Positions 24,796 to 33,142 of a DNA stretch of 51,822 nucleotides are shown in pieces; positions within the stretch are counted from its first letter, which is position 1; each line of letters starts with the position of its first letter. This DNA comes from CAXXOK01 sp964584315 (GTDB lineage Bacteria; Bacillota; Clostridia; Christensenellales; Aristaeellaceae): the NCBI GenBank assembly GCA_964584315.1, contig CAZOZO010000020.1:1-51822 (forward strand). The letters run 5' to 3'. The position numbers and the translations under genes are program-made. A model generated the notes under the pieces. The model did not search any database. It had not been told where the DNA came from and saw only the letters and a program-made list of their open reading frames with translations.

Positions 24796-26874
24796 ATGGA
24801 TTTTGAACCCATCCTGCGGCTGAGCGATGAGGTGATCGGCCAGATCGCCGCCGGCGAAGTGGTGGAGAGACCCGCCGCCGCCGTGAAGGAACTGGTCGAA
24901 AACAGCATCGATGCGGGCGCGACGCAGGTAACTGTGGAGCTCAAGGACGGCGGCATCACCTACCTGCGCGTGAGTGACAATGGCAGGGGCATACCCGCCG
25001 CGCAGATCAAGACCGCGTTTGAGCGCCACACCACCAGCAAGCTGCGTAGCGCGGACGAGCTATTCGCTGTGCGCACGCTGGGCTTCCGCGGCGAGGCGCT
25101 GGCCTCCATCGCGGCTGTGGCGCGCGTTACCTGCGTGACCCGCACGCAAAGCGCGGAGTTTGGCGTGAAGATGACGGTGGAGGCCGGGCAGGCAGGCGTC
25201 GTGACCGAGGCGGCCAGCCCGCAGGGCACCACCATCACCGTGCGTGACATGTTCTACAACACGCCTGTGCGCCTCAAGTTTTTGAAAAAGCCCGCTGCGG
25301 AAGGCGCGCTGGTCAGCGACTACATCATGCGCCTTATTTTGAGCAGGCCGGATATCGCCTTCCGTTTTGTGAGCCAGGGCAAGACCGTGTACCGCAGCGC
25401 GGGCGACGGCACGTTGGAATCCGCGCTGTACTGCGTGTACGGCAAGGAAGCGCTGCGCGCGATGCACCGCGTGCACGGTGTGCAGGCGGGCGTGCATGTG
25501 GACGGCTACGTGGGCGTGGGGGAGCTTGCGCGCGGCAATCGCCTGCAGCAAAGCTTCTTTATCAACGGGCGCTACTTCCGCGACGAGGCGCTGAGCCGCG
25601 CGCTGGAGTTCGGCTGCGAGGGGCATGTGATGGTGGGGCGCTTTCCCATCTGCGCGCTAATGCTCACGATGCCCTATCAACTGGTGGACGTGAACGTGCA
25701 CCCCAACAAGTTGCAGGTGCGCTTCCAAAACCTGGAGTCTGTAACCCGCGCGGTGGAGGAGCTCGCCCGCGACGCGCTGACGGCTGTGACCATGCGGGAG
25801 CGGCTGTGGGCCAAGCAGGGTGCAGAGCAGCAGGTTCCGCCAGATATAGGCGAAATACAGGTGGTAGCCATTGGCGACGAGGATGTGCAAACGAAGGAGT
25901 CGCCTGACACAGCGCCCAACCTACCGATGGACGCAACTGTGCCGGAACCTTCCGCGGCGGAAGACGTGCTGACGCTTGGCGATCATGAGCGGTCGGCGCA
26001 TGTCCCTTCGTTGAACGAGCGAACAGTGTTTGCAAATCGTGCGGAGGATGTACTGCGCGCGCCAACCAGCGGTGCGTGGGCGGGGGAATGGAACATCGAA
26101 AGTGCCGGTGAAAGCACGGCGGTACGACCTGCGCAACGTTGGCCCACGCAAGCAGATGCGCGCGCGTCGCTGACGAACAGCGCCCCCGACCTGTCAACTG
26201 AATACGCCGGTCAAAGCGCGGCGATCGAAGCTTTTATGCCTGAGTCGCATACCTATACGCAGCCGGTGCAGGATTCGTTCCTCCCTACGGATGGCGAGCC
26301 AGCCCTCCACTTTATCGGCACGGCGTTCCATACTTACCTGCTGTTCGAGGCAGGCGAAAGGCTGCTATTGGTGGATCAGCACGCCGCGCATGAGCGCATA
26401 TTGTACGACCGATTCATGGCCAGGTACGAGAGTACGGCCATCTCCCAACGGCTGCTAACGCCTCAGATGGTTCGTCTGACTGCGCGCGATGTGGTGCAGC
26501 TGGAGGAAATGAACGATGCGTTGACTGAGGCTGGCTTTACAGTAGAGGCATTTGACACGACATCCGTTGCGGTGCGTGCGGTGCCGGTGATCCTGGGCGA
26601 AAACGAGCCCCTTCGGGAACTGCTGCTGGACGTGCTAGACGAGGCGCAAGCCGCACATGGCAAGCTGACGCGGGAGCGCCTGCGCAGGCGGGTCACGCAG
26701 ATGGCCTGCAAGCATGCCATCAAGGCGGGCGACACCCTGCGCGCCGAGGATGTGCGCGCGCTGCTCACCCAAATGCTGTTGACCGGCGCGCAGCCCACCT
26801 GCCCGCACGGCAGACCCATCGTGAGCGAGCTGACACAGCGCGAGCTGGAAAAGCGCTTTAAGCGAATCCCATGA
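24796..26874 (+). CDS. mutL: DNA mismatch repair protein MutL (endonuclease type)
   Basis: 692 aa. N-terminal GHKL ATPase: VVERPAAAVKELVENSIDAG (motif I), DNGRGI, TLGFRGEALASIA. Linker about 350-500 is poorly conserved and rich in Ala/Thr/Glu. C-terminal endonuclease domain: DQHAAHERILYD (527-538), ACKHAIKAGD and CPHGRP (about 669-674), the metal-binding set of nicking MutL proteins in bacteria lacking MutH. The canonical DQHA(X)2E(X)4E motif ends in Asp538 rather than Glu, a conservative change. AAGGAG precedes the ATG. The stop overlaps the first possible miaA start by ATGA. Confidence 0.97.
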   Translation: MDFEPILRLSDEVIGQIAAGEVVERPAAAVKELVENSIDAGATQVTVELKDGGITYLRVSDNGRGIPAAQIKTAFERHTTSKLRSADELFAVRTLGFRGEALASIAAVARVTCVTRTQSAEFGVKMTVEAGQAGVVTEAASPQGTTITVRDMFYNTPVRLKFLKKPAAEGALVSDYIMRLILSRPDIAFRFVSQGKTVYRSAGDGTLESALYCVYGKEALRAMHRVHGVQAGVHVDGYVGVGELARGNRLQQSFFINGRYFRDEALSRALEFGCEGHVMVGRFPICALMLTMPYQLVDVNVHPNKLQVRFQNLESVTRAVEELARDALTAVTMRERLWAKQGAEQQVPPDIGEIQVVAIGDEDVQTKESPDTAPNLPMDATVPEPSAAEDVLTLGDHERSAHVPSLNERTVFANRAEDVLRAPTSGAWAGEWNIESAGESTAVRPAQRWPTQADARASLTNSAPDLSTEYAGQSAAIEAFMPESHTYTQPVQDSFLPTDGEPALHFIGTAFHTYLLFEAGERLLLVDQHAAHERILYDRFMARYESTAISQRLLTPQMVRLTARDVVQLEEMNDALTEAGFTVEAFDTTSVAVRAVPVILGENEPLRELLLDVLDEAQAAHGKLTRERLRRRVTQMACKHAIKAGDTLRAEDVRALLTQMLLTGAQPTCPHGRPIVSELTQRELEKRFKRIP

Positions 26875-27830
26875 TGGAAGCACACATGCAAAAGACCCCT
26901 GTGCTCTGCGTTGCGGGGCCCACCGCAACCGGCAAGACTGCGCTGGCCGTGAGATTGGCCAAGGTGCTTGGCGGCGAGGTGATCAGCATGGACAGCATGC
27001 AGGTGTACCGCCGCATGGACATCGGCACGGCCAAGCCATGCCCGGACGAGTGCGCGGGCATCCCGCATCACCTGATCGACATCGTGGAGCCGACCGAACC
27101 CATCACGGTGGCACAGTATGCTGCGCTTGCCATAGAAACAGCCCGCGACATTTTTGCTCGCGGGAAGCTGCCCATCCTTGCGGGCGGCACGGGGTTTTAT
27201 CTGCGGGCACTCACGCATAGCCTGTCACTGGGCGGGGTGCCGAGCGATTCGGCGCTGCGCGAGCGACTGAAGGCGGATGCGGCCACCCCCGAGGGCAAGC
27301 GAGCTCTGCATGAACGCCTCCGGCAGGTCGACCCCGAGGCTGCCGCGCGCCTGCACGAGAACGATGTACAGCGCGTATCACGCGCAGTAGAGGTGTTCAC
27401 ACTCACGGGAAAGCCCATTTCCATGCAGGAAACGCAGACGGAGGATTGCCCGTTTGACCTGTGCCTGATCGGCGCCACGATGGAACGAGCCCGCCTGTAC
27501 GAGCGTATCAACGCGCGAGTGGATGGCATGATGGTAAAAGGACTGCTGCGCGAAGTCAAGGAATTGCTGGATTCGGGCGTGCCGCCTTCCGCGCAGGCCA
27601 TGCAGGGCATCGGCTACAAGGAGCTGGCGCCCGTCGTGCTCGCAGGCGCGCCGTTGAATGATGCCGTGACTGCCGTCAAGCAGAACACGCGTCATTACGC
27701 CAAGCGACAGTGGACATGGTTCCGCGCTGAGCCGCGCTTTACGTGGCTGGACATGGAGAGCTCCGTCAGCGAGGCGCAGGCACTGCGCCTAGGGGAAGCG
27801 TTTTGGAAGGAAGCGAAACAATGGACATAA
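26871..27830 (+). CDS. miaA: tRNA dimethylallyltransferase MiaA
   Basis: Adds dimethylallyl to N6 of A37 in tRNA, producing the i6A substrate of MiaB. P-loop GPTATGKTALA (about 16-26), SMDSMQVYRRMDIGTAK with the catalytic Asp, PHHLID, LAGGTGFYLRAL, and the C-terminal tRNA-binding region MQGIGYKEL and KQNTRHYAKRQWTWFR. 319 aa or slightly less. Three in-frame ATGs compete (26871, 26874, 26886); the first overlaps the mutL stop, the last has GGAAG nearby, so the exact start is unsure by five codons. Overlaps the next gene by ten bases. Confidence 0.95.
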   Translation: MMEAHMQKTPVLCVAGPTATGKTALAVRLAKVLGGEVISMDSMQVYRRMDIGTAKPCPDECAGIPHHLIDIVEPTEPITVAQYAALAIETARDIFARGKLPILAGGTGFYLRALTHSLSLGGVPSDSALRERLKADAATPEGKRALHERLRQVDPEAAARLHENDVQRVSRAVEVFTLTGKPISMQETQTEDCPFDLCLIGATMERARLYERINARVDGMMVKGLLREVKELLDSGVPPSAQAMQGIGYKELAPVVLAGAPLNDAVTAVKQNTRHYAKRQWTWFRAEPRFTWLDMESSVSEAQALRLGEAFWKEAKQWT

Positions 27831-29059
27831 AAGCACTGGTCAGTAAGGCGGAAGCCCGCTGTGCGGATGCGTTCCGTCGCATTGACGATATTGCGCTGGA
27901 CGGTACCGCCCGTGTTTTGGATGCATTTCAGAACCACCGGGTAGCCGTGCAGCACTTTGCACCCACCACCGGCTACGGCTACGGCGATATTGGCCGCGAT
28001 ACGCTCGAGGCTATTTTTGCGGATCTGTTTGGCACAGAAGCCGCGATGGTGCGCCCGCATATCGCTTCGGGTACGCACGCGCTGTCGCTGTGCCTATTCG
28101 GGTTGCTCCTGCCGGGAGATGAGCTTGTCTACGCTTCCGGCGCGCCATATGACACGCTGCGCGGTGTGATCGGCATGGACGGCGGGGCCGCTGGGTCTCT
28201 GGCCGAGATGGGCGTTGGGTATCGGCAAGTCGAGCTGGACGCGCAAGGCGTGCTTGACCTTGCAGCCATCCGCGCCGCCCTGACGCCGCAGACGCGCGTG
28301 GTGGCGGTGCAACGGAGCCGCGGCTACAGCGCGCGCCGCTCCATCACGCCCGCGGAGATGGCCCCATTGGCCGCCATGTTGCACGCGGAATTTCCACGTG
28401 CGGTGCTGATGGTGGACAACTGTTACGGCGAGTTTGTAGAGGCAAAGGAGCCGACGCACTACGGCGCAGACCTTTGCGTGGGCAGCCTGATCAAAAACCC
28501 CGGCGGCGGGCTGGCACCCACGGGCGGCTACATTGCAGGCAAACGGGAACTGGTCGAGCGCATCGGCTACCGGCTGACCGCACCCTCCATCGGGCTGGAG
28601 GTGGGCAGCTATGCCGCCAGCTACCAGCCGTTCTACCAAGGGTTGTTCCTTGCGCCGCACGTGGTGGCGCAGGCGGTCAAAACCGCGACGCTGGCCGCAG
28701 CGATCTTTGAAGAGCTCGGTATGGACACCACGCCCCCGGCGAACGCGCCGCGCACGGATATCATCCAGATGCTCACGTTGGGCACGCCGCAGCGCCTGGT
28801 GGCTTTTTGCCAGGGCATCCAGATGGCATCGCCTGTGGACAGCATGGCCTTGCCGGAACCTTGGGATATGCCAGGCTATCAGGAGCAGGTGATCATGGCG
28901 GCAGGTACGTTCGTCTCCGGCGCGAGCATCGAGCTATCTGCGGACGCACCGATGCGGCCGCCCTATGCAGCTTATTTGCAGGGGGGGCTCACCTACAGCC
29001 ACGGCAAGCTGGCGCTGATGCGTACGCTTGCACACATGGAAAAAGCGGGTTGCCTGTAA
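27821..29059 (+). CDS. Aluminium-resistance/methionine gamma-lyase-like PLP enzyme
   Basis: 412 aa, of the Alum_res group of the Cys/Met-metabolism PLP family (B. subtilis YnbB type). Typical signature GYGYGDIGRDTLE (about 48-60), then RPHIASGTHAL, the SRGYSxRRS region, LMVDNCYGEFVE with the PLP-contacting Asp, and the lysine in GSLIKNPGGGLAPTGGYI that forms the Schiff base. Real substrate is not established; the name comes from an aluminium-tolerance phenotype. Start ATG 27821 has GGAAGGAAG upstream and overlaps miaA. In Bacilli the homologue lies near miaA-hfq-hflX; hfq and hflX are absent here. Confidence 0.85.
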   Translation: MDIKALVSKAEARCADAFRRIDDIALDGTARVLDAFQNHRVAVQHFAPTTGYGYGDIGRDTLEAIFADLFGTEAAMVRPHIASGTHALSLCLFGLLLPGDELVYASGAPYDTLRGVIGMDGGAAGSLAEMGVGYRQVELDAQGVLDLAAIRAALTPQTRVVAVQRSRGYSARRSITPAEMAPLAAMLHAEFPRAVLMVDNCYGEFVEAKEPTHYGADLCVGSLIKNPGGGLAPTGGYIAGKRELVERIGYRLTAPSIGLEVGSYAASYQPFYQGLFLAPHVVAQAVKTATLAAAIFEELGMDTTPPANAPRTDIIQMLTLGTPQRLVAFCQGIQMASPVDSMALPEPWDMPGYQEQVIMAAGTFVSGASIELSADAPMRPPYAAYLQGGLTYSHGKLALMRTLAHMEKAGCL

Positions 29060-29098
29060 GGCTGTGCCCACGATGTTATACCAAAGGAGGAATCTCAA

Positions 29099-29224
29099 AT
29101 GCCTGCACCCACCAAGCGCAAAGCGACCACCAAGGCGACCGTGACCCGTGTGATCGCGCTGGTCATGGCTGTGCTGTTGCTGGGCAGCGTGCTGCTCGCC
29201 GCGCTTTTTAGCAATATCTATTGA
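29099..29224 (+). CDS. 41-aa single-pass membrane protein
   Basis: Lys/Thr-rich N-terminus (PAPTKRKATTKATVTR) followed by one hydrophobic helix (about 18-37) and a short polar end SNIY. A very good ribosome site, AAAGGAGG (29083-29090), lies eight bases before the ATG, and the gene follows the PLP enzyme by 39 bases at the end of the operon. It is too short for family assignment. Small Firmicutes membrane proteins such as Prli42 share the pattern of basic head plus single helix, but I see no sequence identity strong enough to claim it. Confidence 0.7.
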   Translation: MPAPTKRKATTKATVTRVIALVMAVLLLGSVLLAALFSNIY

Positions 29225-29329
29225 TAAACGGTATACAAAACAACGCTCTACGTCCGTGACGCTATTACGGCCCCTGCCTTCACATGCACGGCTGCCAATA
29301 AGCCGACGAAAACAGGCCGCAGCCATATC

Positions 29330-29363
29330 AAAGCCCGCCGATGCGTTACCATCGGCGGGCTTT
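29330..29363. terminator. Bidirectional terminator at the end of the mutSL-miaA operon
   Basis: AAAGCCCGCCGAT (29330-29342) pairs with ATCGGCGGGCTTT (29351-29363); also serves the convergent histidine kinase gene. Confidence 0.88.
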
Positions 29364-29398
29364 GCGCTTTCTGTTGTTATGTGGAGCCAGCCTGTTTT

Positions 29399-30940
29399 TT
29401 ACTGTGTCAGCGGCAGCTCAAACCAGAATACCGTGCCCTCGCCCTTTACGCTTTGCACACCGTATGGCAGACCATGCGCATCCAATATACCCTTGACGAT
29501 GCTCAGCCCCAGCCCCGTGCCCACAGTCGCGCGCTTGTGGGGCTTCGTGCCGCGGTAGTAGCGGTTCCAGATATGTGGCAGCTCGTCGGTCTCAATACCT
29601 TCGCCGGTGTCGCGCACCTCCACATGAACCATGTTGCCTTTGACCATCTGCGATACCGTGACGGTCTTATCCGCACCGGTATAGGTAAGCGCATTGTTTA
29701 CCAAGTTGTAGACAACCTGCCCGATTTTCATCTCGTCGGCGGTCACCCACAGGGTGTGCTCAGGGGAATAACGGATGCTGTAGCCATCCTTCTCGACCAG
29801 CTTCTGATAACGGCTCAGGATGTACTCTATGCTTTGCGTAATGTTGAAGCGGTCTGCGTTGATGCTCATGTGCCCGCTCTGGGCCGTGCTGTATTCCAAC
29901 ACGGCATTTACCAGGCTGGTCAGGCGGCGAGCCTCGTCGATGATCACCTGCATGTTTTCCGGCGTGTTCTCGCCGGGCAAATCGCGAATGGCCTCGGCGT
30001 AGCCCTCGATCAGCGTGAGGGGGGTGCGCAGGTCATGGGATATGTTAGCGATCAGCTCTCGTTGCAGTACCTCTACGCGCCGCAGATCGGCAGCGGCTTT
30101 GGTGAGCGTCTGGTTCAGCTGTTCGATCTCGCGGTAGCCCACACGGGAGCGCTCCGGCTGGTAACGGCCCAACGCCAGGCCCTTGGCAGCCTCGTTGGCG
30201 CCTATGATGGGCTGCGCGATGCGCCGAGACAGCACCAGCGAGAGCAAAAAGCTGAGCACAACCATGAAAAGCGCAATAAACAGGTACTGGCTTTGAAGCG
30301 TCTGCACCGTTGCATCCACCGGCGTGATCTGCGTGTCTACAAACACATAGCGCAACGTACCATCCGCCAAGGGCACCGCACGAAAGCCGACCATGCTTTG
30401 CCCGCGGTTTGCGGTTTGCGGCGGCACACGGCCGTTGAAGCGGTCTTCTTCCTCCTGGTCGGCGCTCACCTTTGGGCCTTCGAGGCTGAAGATACGGTAG
30501 AGCGTCGTGTCGCTGCGCGCCGCCATCGTGATAAAACGATTCAGATCAAACCGGCTCATGCGGAGGATGACGCTGTCCCGCACGGCCTCGGCTGATGCAA
30601 CCGTGTTGGCACGACCGTCTACGATCAGCACGCATACGTCGCTGGCCTGTGCGACTCGATCCGCCAGTGCCTGAATGCGCGCATTGTCGATGTTGCTGGC
30701 CAACGCGTCGATGGCAGAATCGAGCACCCATGTTTTTTGCAGGCGGTAGAAGCTGGGCAGGAGCGCAATCTGGAACACCCACAGCAGCAACAGAAGCGCC
30801 GCCGTGAATACCAGAAAGTACGTGAATATGCGCCCGCGTACGCCGATACGCGGCACGCGGGCTTTGGCCGGGCGCGCCGAAGCGTCGCTGGATGCATCCG
30901 GCACCGAAACGGCGGCGAGCGCTGCCTTATCCTTTTTCAA
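29399..30940 (-). CDS. Sensor histidine kinase (HAMP, HisKA, HATPase)
   Basis: 513 aa. Basic cytosolic N-terminus, TM1 (about 38-60), extracytoplasmic sensor domain (about 61-219), TM2 (about 220-239), HAMP linker, then HisKA with phospho-acceptor His302 in NISHDLRTPLTLIEGYAEA and HATPase_c with N-box NLVNNALTYTG, G1 DTGEGI and G2 GTGLGLSIV. Autophosphorylates and passes phosphate to the response regulator encoded just upstream, whose stop it overlaps by 14 bases. Nothing in the sensor domain reveals the signal. Resembles VicK/PhoR/BaeS-type kinases, without a PAS domain. Confidence 0.93.
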   Translation of the reverse strand: MKKDKAALAAVSVPDASSDASARPAKARVPRIGVRGRIFTYFLVFTAALLLLLWVFQIALLPSFYRLQKTWVLDSAIDALASNIDNARIQALADRVAQASDVCVLIVDGRANTVASAEAVRDSVILRMSRFDLNRFITMAARSDTTLYRIFSLEGPKVSADQEEEDRFNGRVPPQTANRGQSMVGFRAVPLADGTLRYVFVDTQITPVDATVQTLQSQYLFIALFMVVLSFLLSLVLSRRIAQPIIGANEAAKGLALGRYQPERSRVGYREIEQLNQTLTKAAADLRRVEVLQRELIANISHDLRTPLTLIEGYAEAIRDLPGENTPENMQVIIDEARRLTSLVNAVLEYSTAQSGHMSINADRFNITQSIEYILSRYQKLVEKDGYSIRYSPEHTLWVTADEMKIGQVVYNLVNNALTYTGADKTVTVSQMVKGNMVHVEVRDTGEGIETDELPHIWNRYYRGTKPHKRATVGTGLGLSIVKGILDAHGLPYGVQSVKGEGTVFWFELPLTQ

Positions 30941-31607
30941 AGCGGTACCCCACGCCCCGAAGGGTCACGATATATTTTGCGTAATCGCCAAGCTGCCTGC
31001 GCAGCAGCTTGATGTGTGTGTCCAGCGTTCGGTCGTCTCCAAAAAAGTCGAATCCCCACACCTCGGAGATGAGCTTATCGCGCGTGAGCGCAATGCCGCG
31101 GTTGCGTACCAAAAAAAACAGCAGGTCATACTCCTTGGGAGAGAGATCCACCGCTGTGCCGTCGATGGTCACGCGGCGGGCGGTAAAATCTACTACCATG
31201 CCCTCGATGGTGGCTGTCTGATGGGCTTCAACTACACGTTCGCCGCTGCCTGCGCGGCGTAGCACCGCGCCCACGCGAAGCATCAGCTCTTTGGGGCTGA
31301 AGGGTTTGACCACGTAGTCGTCCACGCCGATCTCAAAACCGTGTATCTTATCGTATTCTTCGCCACGTGCCGAAAGCAAAATGATGGGCACGCTCGGGCT
31401 GAACTTGCGTATCTCACGCGATGCGGAAAAACCATCCAGTTCCGGCATCATGATGTCCATGACGATCAGGTCGAACGTCTTTGCGCGCGCCACCTCGACA
31501 GCTTGCATGCCGTTTTCCGCCTCATCGAAGGTGTAGCCTTCGAAGGCAGCGTATTTCGCGATCAGCTCGCGTATGCGCTTTTCATCATCCACGATCAGCA
31601 GCTTCAT
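30927..31607 (-). CDS. OmpR/PhoB-family response regulator
   Basis: 226 aa. Receiver domain with DDE near the N-terminus, phospho-acceptor Asp51 in LIVMDIMMPELDG, conserved Thr/Ser (LLSARG) and Lys (VVKPFSPKEL about 103). C-terminal winged helix: LSPKEYDLLFFLVRN, GFDFFGDDRTLDTHIKLLRRQL, RGVGYRF. Binds DNA as a dimer when phosphorylated. Start ATG 31605-31607 follows GAGGCGGAAA; the in-frame upstream extension has no family similarity. First gene of a two-gene operon with the kinase. Targets unknown. Confidence 0.95.
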   Translation of the reverse strand: MKLLIVDDEKRIRELIAKYAAFEGYTFDEAENGMQAVEVARAKTFDLIVMDIMMPELDGFSASREIRKFSPSVPIILLSARGEEYDKIHGFEIGVDDYVVKPFSPKELMLRVGAVLRRAGSGERVVEAHQTATIEGMVVDFTARRVTIDGTAVDLSPKEYDLLFFLVRNRGIALTRDKLISEVWGFDFFGDDRTLDTHIKLLRRQLGDYAKYIVTLRGVGYRFEKG

Positions 31608-31641
31608 CGATTTCCGCCTCCCACATCGCGCTCTCATGCAC

Positions 31642-31670
31642 AGTATACCAAAAACCGCCTCAATGCTCAA
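31642..31670 (-). promoter_or_regulatory. Promoter of the two-component system
   Basis: Minus strand: TTGAGC (31665-31670), 17 bases, TATACT (31642-31647) with extended -10 TGG. Confidence 0.7.
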
Positions 31671-31691
31671 ATGGAATGTGCCGCCATATCC

Positions 31692-31787
31692 CTAGGCCGC
31701 GCCTGTGGCCCGCAGCAGAACACATACCACGCCTGCGCAGAGAACCCAAAGCGCAACTGAGAGTTTGCCCTGCCAATCCGTTTCCAT
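31692..31787 (-). CDS. 31-aa single-pass membrane protein
   Basis: METDWQGKLSVALW followed by a hydrophobic helix VLCAGVVCVLL and RATGAA. GGAGG (31795-31799) sits seven bases before the ATG, which is the main support. No family recognised. The ORF could be read further upstream, where LWQGKLRLW repeats the WQGKL motif, but no ribosome site supports a longer form. Lies between era and the two-component operon on the same strand, in a region with little else; could be a small membrane-regulator peptide (inference). Confidence 0.55.
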   Translation of the reverse strand: METDWQGKLSVALWVLCAGVVCVLLRATGAA

Positions 31788-31988
31788 GTCGTTCCCTCCG
31801 CCATGCTTTTGCCACAGCCTCAATTTACCCTGCCAAAGTGAAGGTTGCATGAACGGGCCTTGAAACCTGCCTGAAGCAGTGGGTTTGCGCGCATAATCGG
31901 CCTCGGAAGTCCGCAAAACCGATACATTGTCGCAAAGCATCAGGATATCACCAGATGCGGTTTGCCTTGTACCTATATCACGCAGACA

Positions 31989-32027
31989 CAACGAACCTGC
32001 GCTCCGCTGGGGAGCGCAGGTTCGTTG
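31989..32027 (-). terminator. Hairpin after era (probable terminator)
   Basis: CAACGAACCTGCGCTCC (31989-32005) and GGAGCGCAGGTTCGTTG (32011-32027) form a perfect 17-base-pair stem with a five-base loop. The T-run is weak in both directions, but position and stem strength point to termination of the phoH-era operon. Confidence 0.7.
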
Positions 32028-32066
32028 ACATATCATATTAATAGGGGTCGTTTACGTATCGGAAGG

Positions 32067-32969
32067 TCAGGTTTCCTCGCGCATGTAGCCCAGCGTGCGC
32101 AGGTCGTCACGTCGGTTGCGCCAGTCCTCTCGTACTTTGACCCACAGCCGCAGGTTCACGTGCGCGTCCAAAAGCGCCTCGATATCCAGCCGTGCCTCCG
32201 CACCGATGGTCTTGAGCATCGCACCATTCTTGCCGATGATGATGCCTTTGTGCGCCGCCCGCTCGCAGTAGATGGTTGCATCGATCTCGGTCAGGCCGTC
32301 GCTGATCTTCTTGAGGCTCAGTATCTCTACGCCGATGCCGTGGGGCACTTCGTCCTTAAGGTGCAGCAGTGCCTTTTCACGGATCAGCTCCGCGCAGATA
32401 AAGCGCTCGGGCTGGTCGGTGAGCGTGTCGTCCGGAAAGTAGCGCGGCCCTTCGGGCAGCATGGCGATCAGCGCGCGGCGCAGTTCTTCCACGCCGTCGC
32501 CGGTCAGCGCGCTCAGCGGCACGATCTCGTCGTAGCCCGCGTCCGCGAAGCTTTGGATGATGGCGAGCAGCCTGTCCTTTGGTAACAGGTCGATCTTGTT
32601 GAGTACGAGCGTTTTCTTTTCCTTGCGCGCGCCCATCTCGGCCACGATATCGCGGTCCTGCTTGCCGATGGCAGTGGCATCGACCACGACCATCAGGCCG
32701 TCGATGCCTGCCAGCGCGTCGCGCGCAGCCTGCATCATATACTCGCCTAAGCGAGTGCGTGGCGTGTGCAAGCCCGGCGTGTCCAAAAACACGATTTGAC
32801 TGTTTGCCTGTGTGCTAACGCCCAAAATACGATTTCGCGTGGTCTGCGGTTTGTTGCTCACGATGGCGAGCTTTTCGCCCAGCAGCGCGTTCATCAGCGT
32901 GCTCTTGCCCACGTTGGGCCGCCCGACGATGGCTACGAAGCCGGAGCGGAAGGGGGTCTGCTGTTGCAT
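32067..32969 (-). CDS. era: GTPase Era
   Basis: 300 aa. Binds 16S rRNA 3' end and 30S subunits during maturation. G domain: P-loop GRPNVGKS (16-23), switch region PQTTRNRILG, G3 DTPGLH, G4 NKID; C-terminal KH domain with GIIIGKNGAMLKTIG (about 238-252). The start ATG (32967-32969) begins MQQQTPFRSG with GAGGATC upstream; the longer frame has no similarity to Era. It closes the phoH-pgpH-ybeY/cdd-era order, with a 173-base gap before it that holds a small palindrome; it may have its own weak promoter there, which I cannot define. Confidence 0.96.
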   Translation of the reverse strand: MQQQTPFRSGFVAIVGRPNVGKSTLMNALLGEKLAIVSNKPQTTRNRILGVSTQANSQIVFLDTPGLHTPRTRLGEYMMQAARDALAGIDGLMVVVDATAIGKQDRDIVAEMGARKEKKTLVLNKIDLLPKDRLLAIIQSFADAGYDEIVPLSALTGDGVEELRRALIAMLPEGPRYFPDDTLTDQPERFICAELIREKALLHLKDEVPHGIGVEILSLKKISDGLTEIDATIYCERAAHKGIIIGKNGAMLKTIGAEARLDIEALLDAHVNLRLWVKVREDWRNRRDDLRTLGYMREET

Positions 32970-33042
32970 GATTGATCCTCGTTTCTTTCGCCCAAGGTGC
33001 GAGACGCTCAGACGGTCACAATGGGGAAATGTTGCAGCATAA

Positions 33043-33060
33043 TGCACCGCAAGCGGTGCA
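33043..33060. repeat. 18-base palindrome between ybeY-cdd and era
   Basis: TGCACCGC-AA-GCGGTGCA. No T-run follows on either strand, so it is not an obvious terminator; it could be an operator or an mRNA hairpin. Confidence 0.35.
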
Positions 33061-33142
33061 GGCCTTGCGTGTTGGTCGCGTGATGACAAAGCGGCGGTGG
33101 GAGCATGACCGCAGTGTGACGCTTGCTTGTGAATCAAGCCAC

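Noticed and set aside
23058..24959. 633-aa minus-strand ORF opposite mutS
   Set aside because: GC-rich codon shadow of mutS; no ribosome site, no recognisable domain.
29381..30595. 404-aa plus-strand ORF over the histidine kinase
   Set aside because: Antisense of a kinase with clear H, N and G boxes.
31788..32036. Longer 114-aa version of the small membrane protein at 31692-31787
   Set aside because: No ribosome site at the upstream starts, and the extra sequence runs across the era terminator hairpin.
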